Source of the DNA: Deltaproteobacteria bacterium | GTDB taxonomy: Bacteria; Myxococcota; JACRCW01 | DNA: 42,156 nt | Direction of reading: 5' to 3' | Assembly: GCA_016218805.1 (NCBI GenBank) | Contig: JACRCW010000145.1 | Location: 1 to 42,156 of the forward strand | In this document: piece by piece, positions 9,401 through 17,413 of the stretch | Layout of the letters: the number at the start of each line of letters is the position of its first letter | How positions within the stretch are numbered: the first letter of the stretch is position 1 | The notes under the pieces: generated by a model | Databases searched by the model: none | Told to the model about the DNA's origin: nothing | Seen by the model: the letters and a program-made list of their open reading frames with translations, nothing else | Position numbers and translations under genes: made by a program

Positions 9401-9404
9401 TCAT
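3441..9404 (-). CDS. Giant cysteine-repeat surface protein with two fibrinogen-like domains (operon gene F)
   Basis: 1987 aa. A signal or lipoprotein leader ends near Cys21 (ASSC). Next come a von Willebrand A-like domain (about 48-190), a TIG-like beta domain (about 300-375) and thrombospondin-3 repeats (about 378-415). From about residue 440 there are 22 cysteine units built on ETDVDCGGxCxxC followed by a DCxSGxC segment. They are arranged 17, then a fibrinogen-like domain (about 1300-1520, GGAWTLVAS), then 4, then a second fibrinogen-like domain (about 1712-1937, YCDMDTDDGGWTLV), then 1 unit. ATG 9404 is set by AGGAG nine bases upstream, 19 nt after gene E; the longer open frame adds 48 residues without a signal. 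Disulfide-rich repeats suggest a stiff extracellular stalk that displays two recognition domains. The ligand is unknown. Confidence 0.85.
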   Translation of the reverse strand: MNRRQRPALAPCLALLAASSCQCSAPWRHEAVDNGGQVVFLASPPDGAVVSSGKHDVAIILHRSQAYTHVEIAGQVARAQALLTALGQQAAAGDNRVAVVFVAEVAALAESLNADLGAVAGRLADPSLRDPEGALNLEDGVRVAVDELVGARARRDAIPLIIELAPHGSTVSDALAAEVAVDGIAVMHVGSAADSRWPASVAVAPFAWPDNDDTSAVSSRFQANASPLRVQARGEGGATLRLVVLDEVGHTVGEGDGDELLVDLPALDRVSRLDIRAVQLGATHDGDEDRADVLVLPGERAPRVVGTDPAMAAPGAAVTVYGHRLGPAASVEAWVGAAHVAATGQSKVSVSFLVPPGAQDGTVRLVVDGVESVPFVFRVDTDGDGLADLDETALGTDPANADTDGDGFRDGVDRCPAEHVGTHVDVYGCSLCHNGALDPSVGSSDPGETDVDCGGPCERCPGARTCFDDADCASGQCVSGRCLPVNCADGELDGDELAVDCGGSCLPCGEGAPCAIAADCQSALCQELTCRALTCANGVHDPGTETGMDCGGACARCSMGQACVVPGDCQSGVCASGVCSVATCLDGLLNGSETGIDCGGGSCPGCPTRGPCARGGDCINSICEAGACVAPTCTDTVRNGTESDADCGGSCGKCGRGRGCVLGADCVEGVCSAGVCTEPTCGDGVMNGAETDLDCGGSPDCPLCSEGSGCRVDTDCLTAVCSLAGTCVLPPCRNGVQDGNESDLDCGGACGRCADGSHCTQGADCSSSVCGAGQRCAPPACDDGVLNGRESAADCGGSCAGCAQGAPCFFGADCQDGVCVSGYCAAPSCEDQVRNGRETDVDCGESCTTRPCPEGATCATRADCGTGECFQAATDGGAPPAPTCVLPTCADARTNGDESDVDCGGACVPCASGRACNGAADCVSGVCRPAADGGSGTCADPTCDDGVMNSDEGDVDCGGVYTGAACPPCADLRHCRASSECQSKVCLVVGGVGICQRAQCDDWTQNGSETDTDCGGGSCPACTAGRTCVSDGDCASGACGAEVAGRRTCNAPTCSDGMRNGGETDVDCGGPDCPGCASDRPCEVARDCASGICLPGAVCAAPTCLDGVKNGDEADVDCGGTTCAACAPGQQCAVGLDCDSQRCDALLAVCAEPTCEDQAANGTETDVDCGGSCPACPAGNTCRLGGDCTSHVCTTTTGGTGSCAAPQCDDGTTNGVETDRDCGGTCSQCALGQRCAVNADCGANLCAAGSCVVNTCINHRLDGTETDVDCGGSCPPCAVDRSCSEAADCDTHSCHLGFCEYPPSCRAILAGDPRADSGAYLLQPVGTATPVRVWCDMMTSGGAWTLVASTANAPPADQAIGYHAELAGTLPVSVRAGVWDGLRATAGDRAADLRFTCRKHQADAGDAVDLTFYGVSWYQAITAGADADSCFEAAGALHSEPPARQDNRTGDVRAAGVAYQSGALTGEAACGDTASFTVDFDDAGLDGNPLDGTDWGAAGGLYKCGDAYSTDGAWFIWLRETPDACRDGILDGAELAVDCGGSCVPCPAACTIASECSSGVCTRGLCARPRCDDGIRNGDETGLDCGGNCGSTCPVGAPCTASGDCSSGVCGAGACRSATCVDGSLDGDETAVDCGGTCGPCDLGRACNVDLDCESRACSAVCIPEPCGNGQLDSAAGETDVDCGGSRCSPCAGGGRCATAADCQAGACDASTCRVLHSCAELPRTNPARGSGTYQIAPPNGGGAVPVYCDMDTDDGGWTLVASSLGAALLDQAAAYDADLARPAPTGGHSGVWNGMRDDRVIHGDVRFVCSAVATSVTPTVDLSFYGVDWYRVITTGTDAQSCFNDANGGGFSLPEPKRRDNVAHRLLPRGSPYLSSYLEGEDACGDAGDFTVDFTDRGQDGDPADGTDWGMADYVVKCGVPLEHPELASFSVFVRDAQPSCGNGARDDDEADVDCGGSCRPCGTGQTCGIAADCRSIQCVANRCAP
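3530..8056 (-). repeat. 22-unit DCGG cysteine repeat (coding)
   Basis: Units of about 51 residues (about 153 nt) recur with the core E-T/S-D-V-D-C-G-G, two closely spaced Cys, then G..C....DC.SG.C..G.C..P.C. In one unit (about 6875) the second Gly of DCGG is replaced by Glu. Units have drifted at the DNA level, so this is an old expansion rather than a recent one. Two fibrinogen-like domains interrupt the array at about 5505-4830 and 4270-3595. Confidence 0.85.
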
Positions 9405-9423
9405 CGGATTCACTCCTGTGAAC

Positions 9424-12400
9424 TCATGGCTCGCTGATGGGCCGGCTGCGGTAGCGGAGGTGGACGATGATGTCCTCGATGACGGGCCGTTGGCTTTCCG
9501 GCAGTCCCTCCCCGGAAATCCACGAGTTTCCCGTTCCGATTCCGTCAATCGTCAGCGGGATGACCAGCGTGTAATCCGGGGCGGCCAGGCTGCGGTCCCG
9601 TGCAAACAGCTGCCAACACATTGCGTCGATCAACTCGCCGTGCTGTTCGTCACCGTTGATGCATGCGGCCAGCTCCGTTGAGCGCGTGACGAAGGTCGGG
9701 GGTGCATCCATCTGCCCATCCAGGCTCTGCGGCGCATAGCCCACCACCTGCTCGCGCACGGGATACGCCAGCACCGGGTTGGTCCCGTCCTCGACGACCT
9801 GCGCTTCAGGATGGCAATCGCGCAGTTGGTCGCGCGCCCCGCGCGCCATTTCGTAATGGATGGACCGCTGCGGGTCATCGAGGTTCCGGCCGACGAAGTT
9901 GAGCGCCAATGGCGCGGCTTCGCGGTTTCCGGCGGTGTCGACGACGCTGGTATCCGCGTCGATGATGTGGTTGCACTGCGTCGGGTTGATCAGCCATTGG
10001 TCGCCGGCCGCCCCCCTGATCTGCTGGAGTGAGACGGAGAACGGAATGGCAATCTCGTCCACCGTGTAGGCCCCGCGGATCTCGCGGTGCAGGAACTGCG
10101 GGCCGGTGATGAGGTTGTGGAACTGCTGGCCCTTCGTCGTCACCACGCCACCCGAGAGAATGTCATGGTATTCCGGGTGCAGCAGCTCCCGCAGCGAGAC
10201 GCGGAGGCTGGAGATGTTGTTGAACGCGTCGCAGTCGATGGCTTCCCGGCCGCAATAGGTCTGTTCGTAGTCCTTCAGGCCGTCGATGAGGGCCTGGACG
10301 TCCTCCAGCGTGATGCTCTGGAACAGCTGGTTTTCAAGCAGCGCCGCCTGCGCCGGCGACAGGTTGTATCGGTGCTTGAACGCCTGCACCATCCGGTACG
10401 CGGTCTCCAGCGTCCTGCGGAAGGTGACCTCGGACTTCTGGACCAGGTGGTTGCCCACCAGCACGCTGCCGGATTCGCGCCCCACCAGGTGGTCAACCAG
10501 GAGCGAGAGGCTGTCATTGAGGCGGCTTGACGCCTGGTCCGCGCGGAAGCGCACGTCGCCCATCTCCACTTCAAGGTCCAGGCGCGCCACCCCGTTGGCG
10601 TAGGCGGAACCGATGATTCCGGACAACTCGGCCTTGATCTCCGCAAGTTGGGCCCGTGATTCCTCGGTCTGCACCTCGTGCTCACCCTTCATGTCGAACG
10701 CCTCCAGCGCCTTCTCCGCTTCCGTCTTCACCGCGTGAAGCGCCACGTCGGCAATGCCATTCTTGATGATGAACAGGATGTCCTTGACGGTTCCCAGGAT
10801 GGACCCCGGGCAATTCGTTCCAAGGGCCACTCCCGCGATCACCAGGCACGTCGACGGCAACTTGGTGCTCTTGTTCACCTCGGTCAGCACGTCGTTGGCC
10901 TTCACTGCCATGTCCACGAACAGCATTGCGACGCGCTTGGCGATGAACATCGCCATCTTCTTCTCGTACCGGGCGTCCAGGTAGGCCTGGAGGTCGCGGT
11001 TGGCCTCCATCCTGAGCAGCAGCTCGTCCAGGCGGTCGCGGATTTCCCGGCGTTCCGCATGCAGTGACTCGCGCTGCATGAGCAGCCTTCCCATTTCGCC
11101 GCCCACGCAGGGACGATCCGCGCCGCGCACCTTGATGACGTTGATGCTCGCGTCCAGCGGACACGTCATGTCCGGCTGTCCCGTCGTGAACTCCTGCACC
11201 ACGTCCGTGCAATCCTGCGTCTGCCCAATGCACCGGGTTTGGGCCCAGGACGCCAGGTCCAGGTCTCCCTGCACCGCGGCAGCCTTGGCCGCGGCGATGT
11301 AGCGCGTGCAGGCGCTTACCTGTTTCTCCGTGCTGGCGCCGCACAGGTCGTCGAGCTGGTGTTCGAAGTCCTGGGTCAGCGTCTGAATCTCGTTCTCCAA
11401 CGCGTCCACGTCCTGGAGGGCGCCCTTGAGGTTGGCCACCGCGTCCGTGATCTGCTGTCGGCCCTGCGCCATCAGCCCGCCTGAACCATCCGCGCCCTCC
11501 AGGGTCTGCAGGTAAGCGTGCCAGTTGGACGTGCGGGAATCACTGCTTTCAAAGAACACGCGGTTTGGGCTGATGCCAAGCGGATTCTTGGCGTTGTGCA
11601 GCCGCGCCAGGATGCCGCCCATCAGATCGAACTGGCGGCCCGCCTCCCCGGCGTAGCCGAAGTCGGCCCCCTGCCACTGCCGCTGCAGCGCCATCAGGTA
11701 GACTTGGACCAGGTACTCGTGCTGCGCCAGGTGCTCGCCCAGCATCTGGTCTGCACCCGCCGTGCTGGCAAAGACCCGACGACGGAGGTCTACCAGTTGC
11801 ATCTGCGCGTCCAGGCGGTCACGCACCAGCACGTGCATCTGCTTCAGCCATGAATTCCCAGCGCCCCGGAACTTGCTCATGGGCCATTGGAACAAGACGG
11901 CGGCCGAAGGCCCGTCAATGATCAGCCCGAGGAGGCTGTCGTACAGCTCGAATGCGGCCTGGAGCTTCTCCTCCTTGAAGCTCAGCGCGGCCCCCTGCGT
12001 GAACGGATTGAGGTTGTTCCGATAGAGCGCAAAGAAGGCGTCCGAGATGTCCCGGTCCGCCTGGAACTTGGTTGCCTGTGACAGCTCCTGGTGGAAGCGA
12101 TTGTGCTCCTGCAGGGTCCGGAGGCCGCGGTGCGTGGCGACGCTCTTGTCGCATCCCTCCGTAGGCAGCGCGGCGCCGCAGAACAGCTGTTCGCCCGCGG
12201 TGGCGCCGGTGAGATCGCCGTAGTTCACGTACGCGGCAAGCAGTGCCACGCGGTTCATCGCCAGGCCGCACCGCAGCTTCTTCTGGTTCACGCATGCCGC
12301 CGACGGCGTGGTGCCCGGTACGTTGGCGGGCAGGTTCCCGCGTTCGTCGCACAGGAACACGCGGCCGGACAGGTAGTCGTACAGCGTCAACACGTCGGCG

Positions 12401-14697
12401 GCGTGGCTGGAGCCGGCCAAACCGTCCAATCCCTCCTGGATCACTGCCTCGAACTTGACCAGGTCCGAGTAGATCGGGAACTTTGTTCCGGTGAGGTACG
12501 CGTTGAAGGTGATCGAGTCGCGCGCGTAGTCGGCGTAATCCGACGCATCACACTGTGAGGCAATCTCCGTGCGCAGCGCGCCCAGCACGTTCTGTGGCGC
12601 GGGAAACCCCACATTGGCCGCGCCGACAGGCAACAACGGTCTTGCCAGCACCACGTCGCTCTCATCCGGCGTGGCCTGCGAGAGCACAAACGAACCATCA
12701 AGCGTGAGCTGCGACTGCGGAACAAGACCGGCAATCCGCTCCCGGTACACGCCGAAGAAGCGGCGGCCCACCTCGTCATACGTGCCGTAGAACTGGACGA
12801 CGCGACGGATGCTGCGGCCAAAGAGATTCCTCACCTGCAATTGGTCCGCATTTCCCGCGGTGCAGGCACCGCCCTGCCCCGCGCAGAAGTCCGCCGGCAG
12901 ATCAAGCACCGCCACCAGGCGCATGGTCCCGTAGCGCTGAGAGTAGATGCCCTTGAGCGGGATCTCGTTGTCGCCCGGGGTCAACGCGCCCGGCAGGGCA
13001 AACGGCAGCGCATCGTTGCCGTGGATCGTTCCCCGAACGACGAAGCCCTCGGTGAGGTCAATGAAGTCCTCTCCCTGGCTGGAGCCGCCGTCTCCCCGCG
13101 GCCCCGCATCCGCAGCGTCCCCGGCCAGCACATCCGCCGACAGATTCTCCGCCAGCAGCAGCGAGTGCCAGGTCGTTGTATTTGAGTCGACATGGACCTT
13201 CATGGTCAGCGCCAGCGAGCTGGTCCCATTGAGCGCCTTGCCGTCCATGTTGATGTCCAGCGTTCCCCTGTATTCGCCCGACGGAGTGAGCTTCTTGAAT
13301 TGCACGGTGAACCGGTCACGCGAGCCATTGTCAAAGATGACGCCCACCGTCGCCGCGTAGGAGCCCGGGGTGAGCCGCGCGGCCGCAGCCGCATTGAGCT
13401 GCACCTGGATGCCTGGCCGCCCCGTCGCGAAGACCGTCCCGAACGGCGCCAGCGGCGTCACGAATTCCTCGTCCGGGGAGATGAGGCAGTCCAACCGGTC
13501 CGCCTCGGACCAGAGTGCCGGAGGCCGGAGACACTTGGGGTCTTCCTTGAAGGAATAGCTCACCTCCAGGCGGTAGCCGAATCCGATGGACGGCTGGCTG
13601 CGCACCTCGCGCTTGGTCGTCAGGTCGATGATCACCAGTGGCGTAGTGACGTCGTTGTCCACCGGGGTCAGCACCACGTCGCGGGTTCCGAAGAACACGG
13701 AGTAGTTCCGGGGATCGAACGGCGGAGGCGATGCGCCGCCGTCCGCGACCCCGGCAGCCGTGGGCCGGATGCGGCAGTGGCCGTTGTCACCGCAGAACCA
13801 GGCCGTGTCCGGACAGTCCAGCGCGCGCGAGCACGTGGGCGCGCAGTGCCCAACGAAGCAGTACTCCCCCGACAGGCACTCGCGGTCCGTGCCGCACGGG
13901 GTGTCCAGTGCCGCGGCGTGTTCGCAGCGCCCGCGCGCACGGTTGCAGGTCATCATGCGACCCGTGCACGTCCGGTCCAGCGCGGACGTTCCCACGCTCG
14001 TGTCCCCGACGAGGACGCCGACGCCGACCTCGCGGCTCGCGATGAACCCGCATTCGCGCACGCAGTAGAAGCGGTCCGGGTCGCAGAAGAGACCGTCGCC
14101 GCAGTCGGCATCGGTGGCGCAGTAGTCCAGGTCGTCGCTGGGGCACGCACGCACCCGCGGGTCGCAGACCGGCTCTTCCAGGAAGGAGCGGATGCACAGA
14201 TTGAAATCAAAGATATCGAACGTGTTGTCCGCGTTCTGGTCAAAGAGTCGGTTCAGGTTCGCTTCCAGCGAGCACTGGTTGGTGCTTCCCAGCGATGGCG
14301 TTTCACCCGCAAGAAAGTACGCAATGCACTGGTCCAGCAGGTTGGCGTCCATCCGGAAGCGCGTGGGCTTGCAGAAGAATTGGCCGGTGACGCCGCTGGG
14401 GACGCACGTCTCACCCAGGCTGCACGCAGCGCGGTTGACGGAATTTCCGGTGTCGGATGCGCATGGGACCTCACACCGTCTGTCCGCCGGTTGACCGGGG
14501 ACGCGCACGCGCTCCACGCAGGTGGTGGCCAGCGCAAAGGACACGCAGTCGAGGTTGCTGCCGCACGCGGTGCCTGTCCCGCCCGCGGTGGTGCACGCGT
14601 TGGGTACGTCCGTCCTGGGGCTCTCGTCGGCGCGCGCAGCACGGGATGCAGCAAGGCCGGCGACGACGAGACACACGCCCTTCCAGCGCCGGGTCAT
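9424..14697 (-). CDS. Large Cys-rich/helical secreted protein with a dockerin-like loop (operon gene E)
   Basis: 1757 aa. A signal peptide ends at ARA (about residue 23). The first 330 residues are Cys-rich and contain a dockerin-type calcium loop DQNADNTFDIFD (D153, N155, D157, D161, D164) followed by a helix LCIRSFLEE. A beta-rich stretch comes next (about 340-680), then a long mostly helical part (about 700-1530) with several apolar helices near 1240-1340. The final 200 residues end in IEDIIVHLRYRSRP. That ending recalls the C-terminal domain of Tc-toxin A subunits (ISDVILHLRYTAR-like), but the similarity is short and may be structural only. The ATG overlaps the stop of gene D by 4 nt, and GAGGAGG precedes it. 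No enzyme motif was seen. Its function is unknown; it may be a structural or pore-like component of the surface assembly. Confidence 0.75.
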   Translation of the reverse strand: MTRRWKGVCLVVAGLAASRAARADESPRTDVPNACTTAGGTGTACGSNLDCVSFALATTCVERVRVPGQPADRRCEVPCASDTGNSVNRAACSLGETCVPSGVTGQFFCKPTRFRMDANLLDQCIAYFLAGETPSLGSTNQCSLEANLNRLFDQNADNTFDIFDFNLCIRSFLEEPVCDPRVRACPSDDLDYCATDADCGDGLFCDPDRFYCVRECGFIASREVGVGVLVGDTSVGTSALDRTCTGRMMTCNRARGRCEHAAALDTPCGTDRECLSGEYCFVGHCAPTCSRALDCPDTAWFCGDNGHCRIRPTAAGVADGGASPPPFDPRNYSVFFGTRDVVLTPVDNDVTTPLVIIDLTTKREVRSQPSIGFGYRLEVSYSFKEDPKCLRPPALWSEADRLDCLISPDEEFVTPLAPFGTVFATGRPGIQVQLNAAAAARLTPGSYAATVGVIFDNGSRDRFTVQFKKLTPSGEYRGTLDINMDGKALNGTSSLALTMKVHVDSNTTTWHSLLLAENLSADVLAGDAADAGPRGDGGSSQGEDFIDLTEGFVVRGTIHGNDALPFALPGALTPGDNEIPLKGIYSQRYGTMRLVAVLDLPADFCAGQGGACTAGNADQLQVRNLFGRSIRRVVQFYGTYDEVGRRFFGVYRERIAGLVPQSQLTLDGSFVLSQATPDESDVVLARPLLPVGAANVGFPAPQNVLGALRTEIASQCDASDYADYARDSITFNAYLTGTKFPIYSDLVKFEAVIQEGLDGLAGSSHAADVLTLYDYLSGRVFLCDERGNLPANVPGTTPSAACVNQKKLRCGLAMNRVALLAAYVNYGDLTGATAGEQLFCGAALPTEGCDKSVATHRGLRTLQEHNRFHQELSQATKFQADRDISDAFFALYRNNLNPFTQGAALSFKEEKLQAAFELYDSLLGLIIDGPSAAVLFQWPMSKFRGAGNSWLKQMHVLVRDRLDAQMQLVDLRRRVFASTAGADQMLGEHLAQHEYLVQVYLMALQRQWQGADFGYAGEAGRQFDLMGGILARLHNAKNPLGISPNRVFFESSDSRTSNWHAYLQTLEGADGSGGLMAQGRQQITDAVANLKGALQDVDALENEIQTLTQDFEHQLDDLCGASTEKQVSACTRYIAAAKAAAVQGDLDLASWAQTRCIGQTQDCTDVVQEFTTGQPDMTCPLDASINVIKVRGADRPCVGGEMGRLLMQRESLHAERREIRDRLDELLLRMEANRDLQAYLDARYEKKMAMFIAKRVAMLFVDMAVKANDVLTEVNKSTKLPSTCLVIAGVALGTNCPGSILGTVKDILFIIKNGIADVALHAVKTEAEKALEAFDMKGEHEVQTEESRAQLAEIKAELSGIIGSAYANGVARLDLEVEMGDVRFRADQASSRLNDSLSLLVDHLVGRESGSVLVGNHLVQKSEVTFRRTLETAYRMVQAFKHRYNLSPAQAALLENQLFQSITLEDVQALIDGLKDYEQTYCGREAIDCDAFNNISSLRVSLRELLHPEYHDILSGGVVTTKGQQFHNLITGPQFLHREIRGAYTVDEIAIPFSVSLQQIRGAAGDQWLINPTQCNHIIDADTSVVDTAGNREAAPLALNFVGRNLDDPQRSIHYEMARGARDQLRDCHPEAQVVEDGTNPVLAYPVREQVVGYAPQSLDGQMDAPPTFVTRSTELAACINGDEQHGELIDAMCWQLFARDRSLAAPDYTLVIPLTIDGIGTGNSWISGEGLPESQRPVIEDIIVHLRYRSRPISEP

Positions 14698-15221
14698 GGC
14701 GCGGCCTCCTCGCTCGGGGCAAACGCCGTCCTCTCATGGAGAACTTCGATGGCGTCCGAACCTTCGATGTGATTGAATTGCAGGACCGCCACGGTTCCCG
14801 ACGCCAACCGCTCAAGGTTGGCGCCCGAGTAGACAACCACGCGAAGCAGGTTTCCTGGCCGCGCTTGCACCACCACTTCCTTGTGTGCGCTCGCCGCCGC
14901 CGGACCCGGTTCCCACGTGGCCCACTGCAGACCGTCGCCGTAGCGGACCCACACTTCGGAGACCCGCGGACCGCGGACGTTGTCCGGGATGGTCACCGTG
15001 ACCTCGTAGGAGACCGTCTGCGGCGTGGTGCCCACAACGGGGAGCAGGTCCGCCCAAGGTCTGTGCAAGTCGGCCGGATGGCTGGGCGCAGGGGCATTCG
15101 TGGGTGGCGTCGCGGCGGGCTGAAGCCGGGTTTGCTCTCGGTCCGGCGCGAACTGGCAGGCAAGCGTCGTTCCCGCCAGGAACAGGCAGCGGCGCAAGAA
15201 TGCGTGTCTCGGGTCATTCAT
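14694..15221 (-). CDS. Small lipoprotein with cohesin-like beta domain (operon gene D)
   Basis: 175 aa. The lipoprotein leader ends in TLAC (about Cys22), followed by a Pro/Ala-rich spacer and a beta-sandwich-like domain (about 75-165). The strand pattern is VTVTIPDN, VSEVWVRYGDG, LLRVVVYSG, GTVAVLQFNHI and DAIEVLHER. This order (a YD-like turn after strand 3, then a G-T-V-x-x-L-x-F strand) resembles cohesin modules. The start at ATG 15221 gives the shortest proper leader and has AAGGGG upstream; the longer reading to 15254 adds 11 residues. The gene is 48 nt after C and overlaps E by 4 nt. If cohesin-like, it could hold the dockerin-like loop of gene E. The assignment is by pattern and not by database match. 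Confidence 0.7.
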   Translation of the reverse strand: MNDPRHAFLRRCLFLAGTTLACQFAPDREQTRLQPAATPPTNAPAPSHPADLHRPWADLLPVVGTTPQTVSYEVTVTIPDNVRGPRVSEVWVRYGDGLQWATWEPGPAAASAHKEVVVQARPGNLLRVVVYSGANLERLASGTVAVLQFNHIEGSDAIEVLHERTAFAPSEEAAP

Positions 15222-15269
15222 CGTAGGGGCCCCTTGCGGCAACATGTATTCCATTTGGCACCCACGCGA

Positions 15270-17387
15270 TCAGAACCGGAAACAGTTCATGCTGCACTTC
15301 ACTTGATCGACCTGGTTCCAGTTCCAGGCGATGACCTGCCAGCCAGTGCCCGCGACTCGGAACACGCCGCACCCACCCTTCATCTTGTTGCCATTGCTGG
15401 TATCCTGGCTCTGTTCTCCCGGAATGCAGATCACCTCGGCCGGGTTGGTGAAGGGTTGGTTGAGCCAAGATGAGGTATTGGCGGACGTACAAGTGACCGA
15501 ATACTCCGCGATGTATTCCGGGAACCTGGCGACGGTCCGGTCGCCGGCATAGATGAGGTCCGCCTTGAGAGTTCCGTGCGCATACACGCCGTTGGAGAAC
15601 TGACTGAGCGCGTTCAGGTCCAGGTAGTTGGTATTGTAGTTTCCCAGGGCATGGAGGCCGTTGACATAGTACGCGCCCCCGCGGAAGAAGGCGGCGTTCA
15701 CGCCGCCGGCCGTGACGTCGCCGGACCCGGTCGAAAGGCTGCTGGTGGTGATGGAAACCGCGCTGAGGGAACCGCCGGTGGAGATGCTGCTCGCGCTGAG
15801 CGAACCGGTGGAAGTGATGCTATCTGCTGTCAAGTTCCCCGCAACGTAGGTGTAGCCAACATTGCCGCCGTTGATCACGATGCGGTTGTTGCCCGTGTCG
15901 CGCGAAATGGCGGAGGAGCCGCCAAATCCAAGCCAACCCCCACCGAGGTGGGTTGTGATTCCGCCGGTCGTTTCGACGCTTGAAGCGGTAACAACGCCGG
16001 GCGTGGTCAACGTGCCCGCGGTGAGGGCTCCAATGACACTGGTGCCGCCGCCAAAAGACGAACCGCTGTTGATGAACAGCGTATCGCCCGTGCCGGCGGA
16101 AAGCGCCGTGCCCTGGTTGGCGCCGCTGCCCAGTGTGAGCTGTCCAGGAATGTCAAAGTCAAGCATTGCGCCGGTCACCGATATAGCTCCCGGCGGGAAA
16201 CTCACGCTGCCCGTCACACTGAGGTTCCCGGTCACCAGCATGTTTCCGTTGTACGCGGAGTTGCCCGTTACGTTGACGCCACCTGCTTGAACGGTGGCAC
16301 CATTGAGGACCGTGAGAGCGCCGTTCAACGCGGTGTTCCCATCCACCGTCTGGTTCCCAACCACGTGCAGGTCGCCGCCCAGGGTCGACAGGCCGGTGAC
16401 ATTCAGCCCGTTGGACTGCACGGTCAGCGCATCGCTGACCACCAGCATCCCCGCGATTGACGAATTGCCTGAAATCAGTGCGCCGCCCGACCCCAGCCCC
16501 GGGCGCTCCACCTTCAGCTGCCCGACAATCATCGTGTTTCCCGTGATGTCGGACGCGCCCTTGACGTGGATGCCACCATTGTCAACTACGGTGCGGCCGG
16601 TCAGTTCCAGGTTGTTGGACACGATGACCGTCTTGTCCAACGGGATGAGCGTGTCGCCGACGCGGGTCTTCGCGCTGATGTGGAGCGTGGGGTTCTGCTC
16701 ATTGGTCGGCGTCCACTGGATAAAGCCGCCGTTGACGTAGGGCGTGAACTTGGCATCCGTGTCGTACAGGTTGGTGGGCCGGCTCCGCGGTGTAAAGAAG
16801 TCAAAGTACCCGCGTCCCAGTTCCTTGCTGATGAACAGGTCCTTGTCGGCCGTCACGCGGTGCGCGTAGTTCGCCTGCGCGGCCTGCTCCGCGATGAACG
16901 CGTCCTGGGCGTGCACGGCGAACGTCGACTTCACCGCGTATGGCGACGTTCCCAGCGCGATCGGCCTCAGACAGTTCTCGGTGCCGCCCAGGCACAACTG
17001 GAACGCCAGGTCCACGTTCTCGGCGATCACCGAGTCCAGATCGCAGCTGATGTTGCGCCCGATCTCGAGATTGACGACGCTGTTGGCGACCGTGACCCCG
17101 GTGAACTCCTCTTGGCACAGCGTCTCATCGCCACGCTTGAGGTTCACAAAGACGTGGTTGAACACGCCGTCACCAACGGGCATCTTCGCCTGCGACACGC
17201 GCGCTTGGAATTTCAGCATTCCCGGAACCGGCTGCAGCCCCACGTCCTTGATCTGGAAGCCGCAGGGGAATTGGCCGGTGTTGTCGCACAGGATATCCGG
17301 GGCGGCCTGAGCCGCTGACATCCAGCCCACCCACCCGAGCAGGCCGCACACCGTGGGCACCATCCAAGAGGTCGCGTTTGCTCTCAT
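15270..17387 (-). CDS. Secreted beta-helix fibre-like protein (operon gene C)
   Basis: 705 aa. The signal peptide ends at SAAQA (about residue 28). The N-terminal part (about 30-200) is a globular domain with paired Cys and the phrase LGTSPYAVKSTFAVHAQ, seen before repetitive fibres. Residues about 240-600 consist of short repeats rich in Gly, Val, Thr, Ser and Asn (patterns such as NLSVTGSVS and GALTVLNGATVQAGG), expected to wind into a right-handed beta-helix. The last 75 residues form a Cys-containing cap (six Cys). ATG 17387 is preferred over GTG 17417: it has GAGGACA just upstream and starts the signal peptide directly. A shaft-like fibre or adhesin role is inferred. Phage tail-fibre-like origin is an alternative, but no other phage genes are present. 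Confidence 0.75.
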   Translation of the reverse strand: MRANATSWMVPTVCGLLGWVGWMSAAQAAPDILCDNTGQFPCGFQIKDVGLQPVPGMLKFQARVSQAKMPVGDGVFNHVFVNLKRGDETLCQEEFTGVTVANSVVNLEIGRNISCDLDSVIAENVDLAFQLCLGGTENCLRPIALGTSPYAVKSTFAVHAQDAFIAEQAAQANYAHRVTADKDLFISKELGRGYFDFFTPRSRPTNLYDTDAKFTPYVNGGFIQWTPTNEQNPTLHISAKTRVGDTLIPLDKTVIVSNNLELTGRTVVDNGGIHVKGASDITGNTMIVGQLKVERPGLGSGGALISGNSSIAGMLVVSDALTVQSNGLNVTGLSTLGGDLHVVGNQTVDGNTALNGALTVLNGATVQAGGVNVTGNSAYNGNMLVTGNLSVTGSVSFPPGAISVTGAMLDFDIPGQLTLGSGANQGTALSAGTGDTLFINSGSSFGGGTSVIGALTAGTLTTPGVVTASSVETTGGITTHLGGGWLGFGGSSAISRDTGNNRIVINGGNVGYTYVAGNLTADSITSTGSLSASSISTGGSLSAVSITTSSLSTGSGDVTAGGVNAAFFRGGAYYVNGLHALGNYNTNYLDLNALSQFSNGVYAHGTLKADLIYAGDRTVARFPEYIAEYSVTCTSANTSSWLNQPFTNPAEVICIPGEQSQDTSNGNKMKGGCGVFRVAGTGWQVIAWNWNQVDQVKCSMNCFRF

Positions 17388-17413
17388 TGTCCTCAGCCTC
17401 CACTCCAGGGTCT

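Noticed and set aside
3441..9404. DUF4215-type myxobacterial cysteine repeat
   Set aside because: The core here is ETDVDCGGxCxxC with about 51-residue spacing. The CGDG...EQCDDGN pattern of DUF4215 is not present.
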